From positions 1-21,184 of the forward strand of contig VFKO01000071.1 of assembly GCA_009885515.1 (NCBI GenBank): a stretch of DNA of 21,184 nucleotides, given 5' to 3'. The DNA comes from Rhodobiaceae bacterium. GTDB taxonomy: Bacteria > Pseudomonadota > Alphaproteobacteria > Micropepsales > Micropepsaceae. Under the pieces are notes generated by a model, which saw only the letters and a program-made list of their open reading frames with translations, had not been told where the DNA came from and did not search any database. Each line of letters begins with the position of its first letter. Within the stretch, counting starts at the first letter, position 1. Made by a program: the position numbers and the translations under genes. Shown here piece by piece: positions 20,602-21,184 of the stretch.

Positions 20602-21184
20602 TCACGGTCCCGTAACTTTGTACCCTCGGGCCCGCAACATCACTACCACGCTGTCCTTGCCCGACAAGTGTCCGGCGCCTACGGTAACAAAGTGCACTTT
20701 GCCTGATTTAAGCATGTCAATGATGCGCGGCACCCAATTCCGGTTCCGGGCGACCAAAAGTTGAGCCCTGAGCTGAGGCACGTCCTCAAACCCCTTCTCA
20801 ATCATTGCCGCCAGACTGACCGTGTCGCCCGTCGCCCAGGCCTTGATCAATTCGGCCGGCAAATTGGGCTCATCAAGAACGCCGCGTACCGTCGCCTTCA
20901 GATACTTCAACTCACCATCGCCGGTCAGCTTTGCGAAGTACGAAAGTTGCTCTTCAACCGTTTCAAAATACTCAAACTGAGCCCCGCGTGCCTGCGCTTC
21001 GCGCTCGATAATGTGGTCGACGCCATAGAACGGTGAATAGCCAGCCTTCAGATAGGCGTAGAGCTCAATATAAACTGCGGCGAGCCACGGCCTCAACGGT
21101 GCCAGCAATTTTGGCGGATACTGCACGGCCCAAGCCGCCTTCTCGAGATCCTCGAACAGAGCTGGCTGCAAAATATCTTTAAGC
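20602..21184 (-). CDS. TraB/GumN family protein (N-terminal part beyond the window)
   Basis: The frame is open to the right edge, so only the C-terminal 194 residues are visible. Features of the TraB/GumN family (Pfam TraB, often annotated polysaccharide biosynthesis protein GumN) are the GVDHIIEREAQARG segment, the FETVEEQLSYF stretch, a conserved RN..W near the middle and the C-terminal HFVTVGAGHLSGKDSVVVML followed by GYKVT. In bacteria these proteins usually carry a signal peptide and are envelope-associated; the fold is related to Tiki-type metalloproteases, in which the GxxH motifs contribute metal ligands, and the GAGH here fits that idea. The N-terminal GxxH motif would be off the window. 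The lipoprotein gene 21 bases downstream may be a partner. Biochemical role in this organism is unknown. Confidence 0.87.
   Translation of the reverse strand, partial: LKDILQPALFEDLEKAAWAVQYPPKLLAPLRPWLAAVYIELYAYLKAGYSPFYGVDHIIEREAQARGAQFEYFETVEEQLSYFAKLTGDGELKYLKATVRGVLDEPNLPAELIKAWATGDTVSLAAMIEKGFEDVPQLRAQLLVARNRNWVPRIIDMLKSGKVHFVTVGAGHLSGKDSVVVMLRARGYKVTGP

Overview
The window looks like a stretch of alphaproteobacterial chromosome, moderately GC-rich by eye. The evidence is the tyrosine-type DivL kinase (a regulator of the CtrA cell-cycle network), the alphaproteobacterial form of AddAB, the AmgK/MurU peptidoglycan-recycling pair beside tsaE, and the overall gene order (trpA-accD-folC facing trx-addA-addB-murU-amgK-tsaE, with divL and ahcY further on). 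From memory this order is characteristic of Rhizobiales and related orders. I cannot name a genus. No phage, transposon, CRISPR array, rRNA or tRNA gene was recognised.

Layout. Left arm (+ strand): the 3' part of trpA, then accD and folC, which overlap by 4 bp. Converging on it is a long minus-strand operon read from right to left: tsaE (12416) > amgK > murU > addB > addA > trxA > second thioredoxin (2908). Most junctions are ATGA overlaps or gaps of a few bases. The operon joins tRNA t6A synthesis, MurNAc recycling, double-strand-break repair and thiol redox. Reading away from tsaE on the + strand is a ferredoxin reductase plus a [2Fe-2S] ferredoxin, an electron-transfer pair with no P450 or other acceptor in the window. 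It meets divL tail to tail (14115-16472, minus).

Right arm: divL is followed by the only large stretch without a recognised gene (16473-17053). This carries a candidate divL promoter whose -35 box overlaps a 13-bp palindrome, plus several GANTC sites. Then come an EamA/DMT transporter (+), a secreted four-cysteine protein of unknown function (-), ahcY (-) with a good sigma-70 promoter and an imperfect 22-bp inverted repeat just upstream of it, a lipoprotein of unknown function (-) and the C-terminal part of a TraB/GumN-family protein (-) that runs off the right edge.

Most genes are housekeeping. The points that deserve a second look are: DivL with tyrosine at the phospho-acceptor site but an intact ATP-binding domain; the regulatory architecture upstream of divL and ahcY; a tandem thioredoxin pair with different active sites (WCGPC and WCAPC); the orphan ferredoxin/reductase pair inside an otherwise conserved block; and two uncharacterised envelope proteins flanking ahcY. 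I found no clear new multi-gene system.
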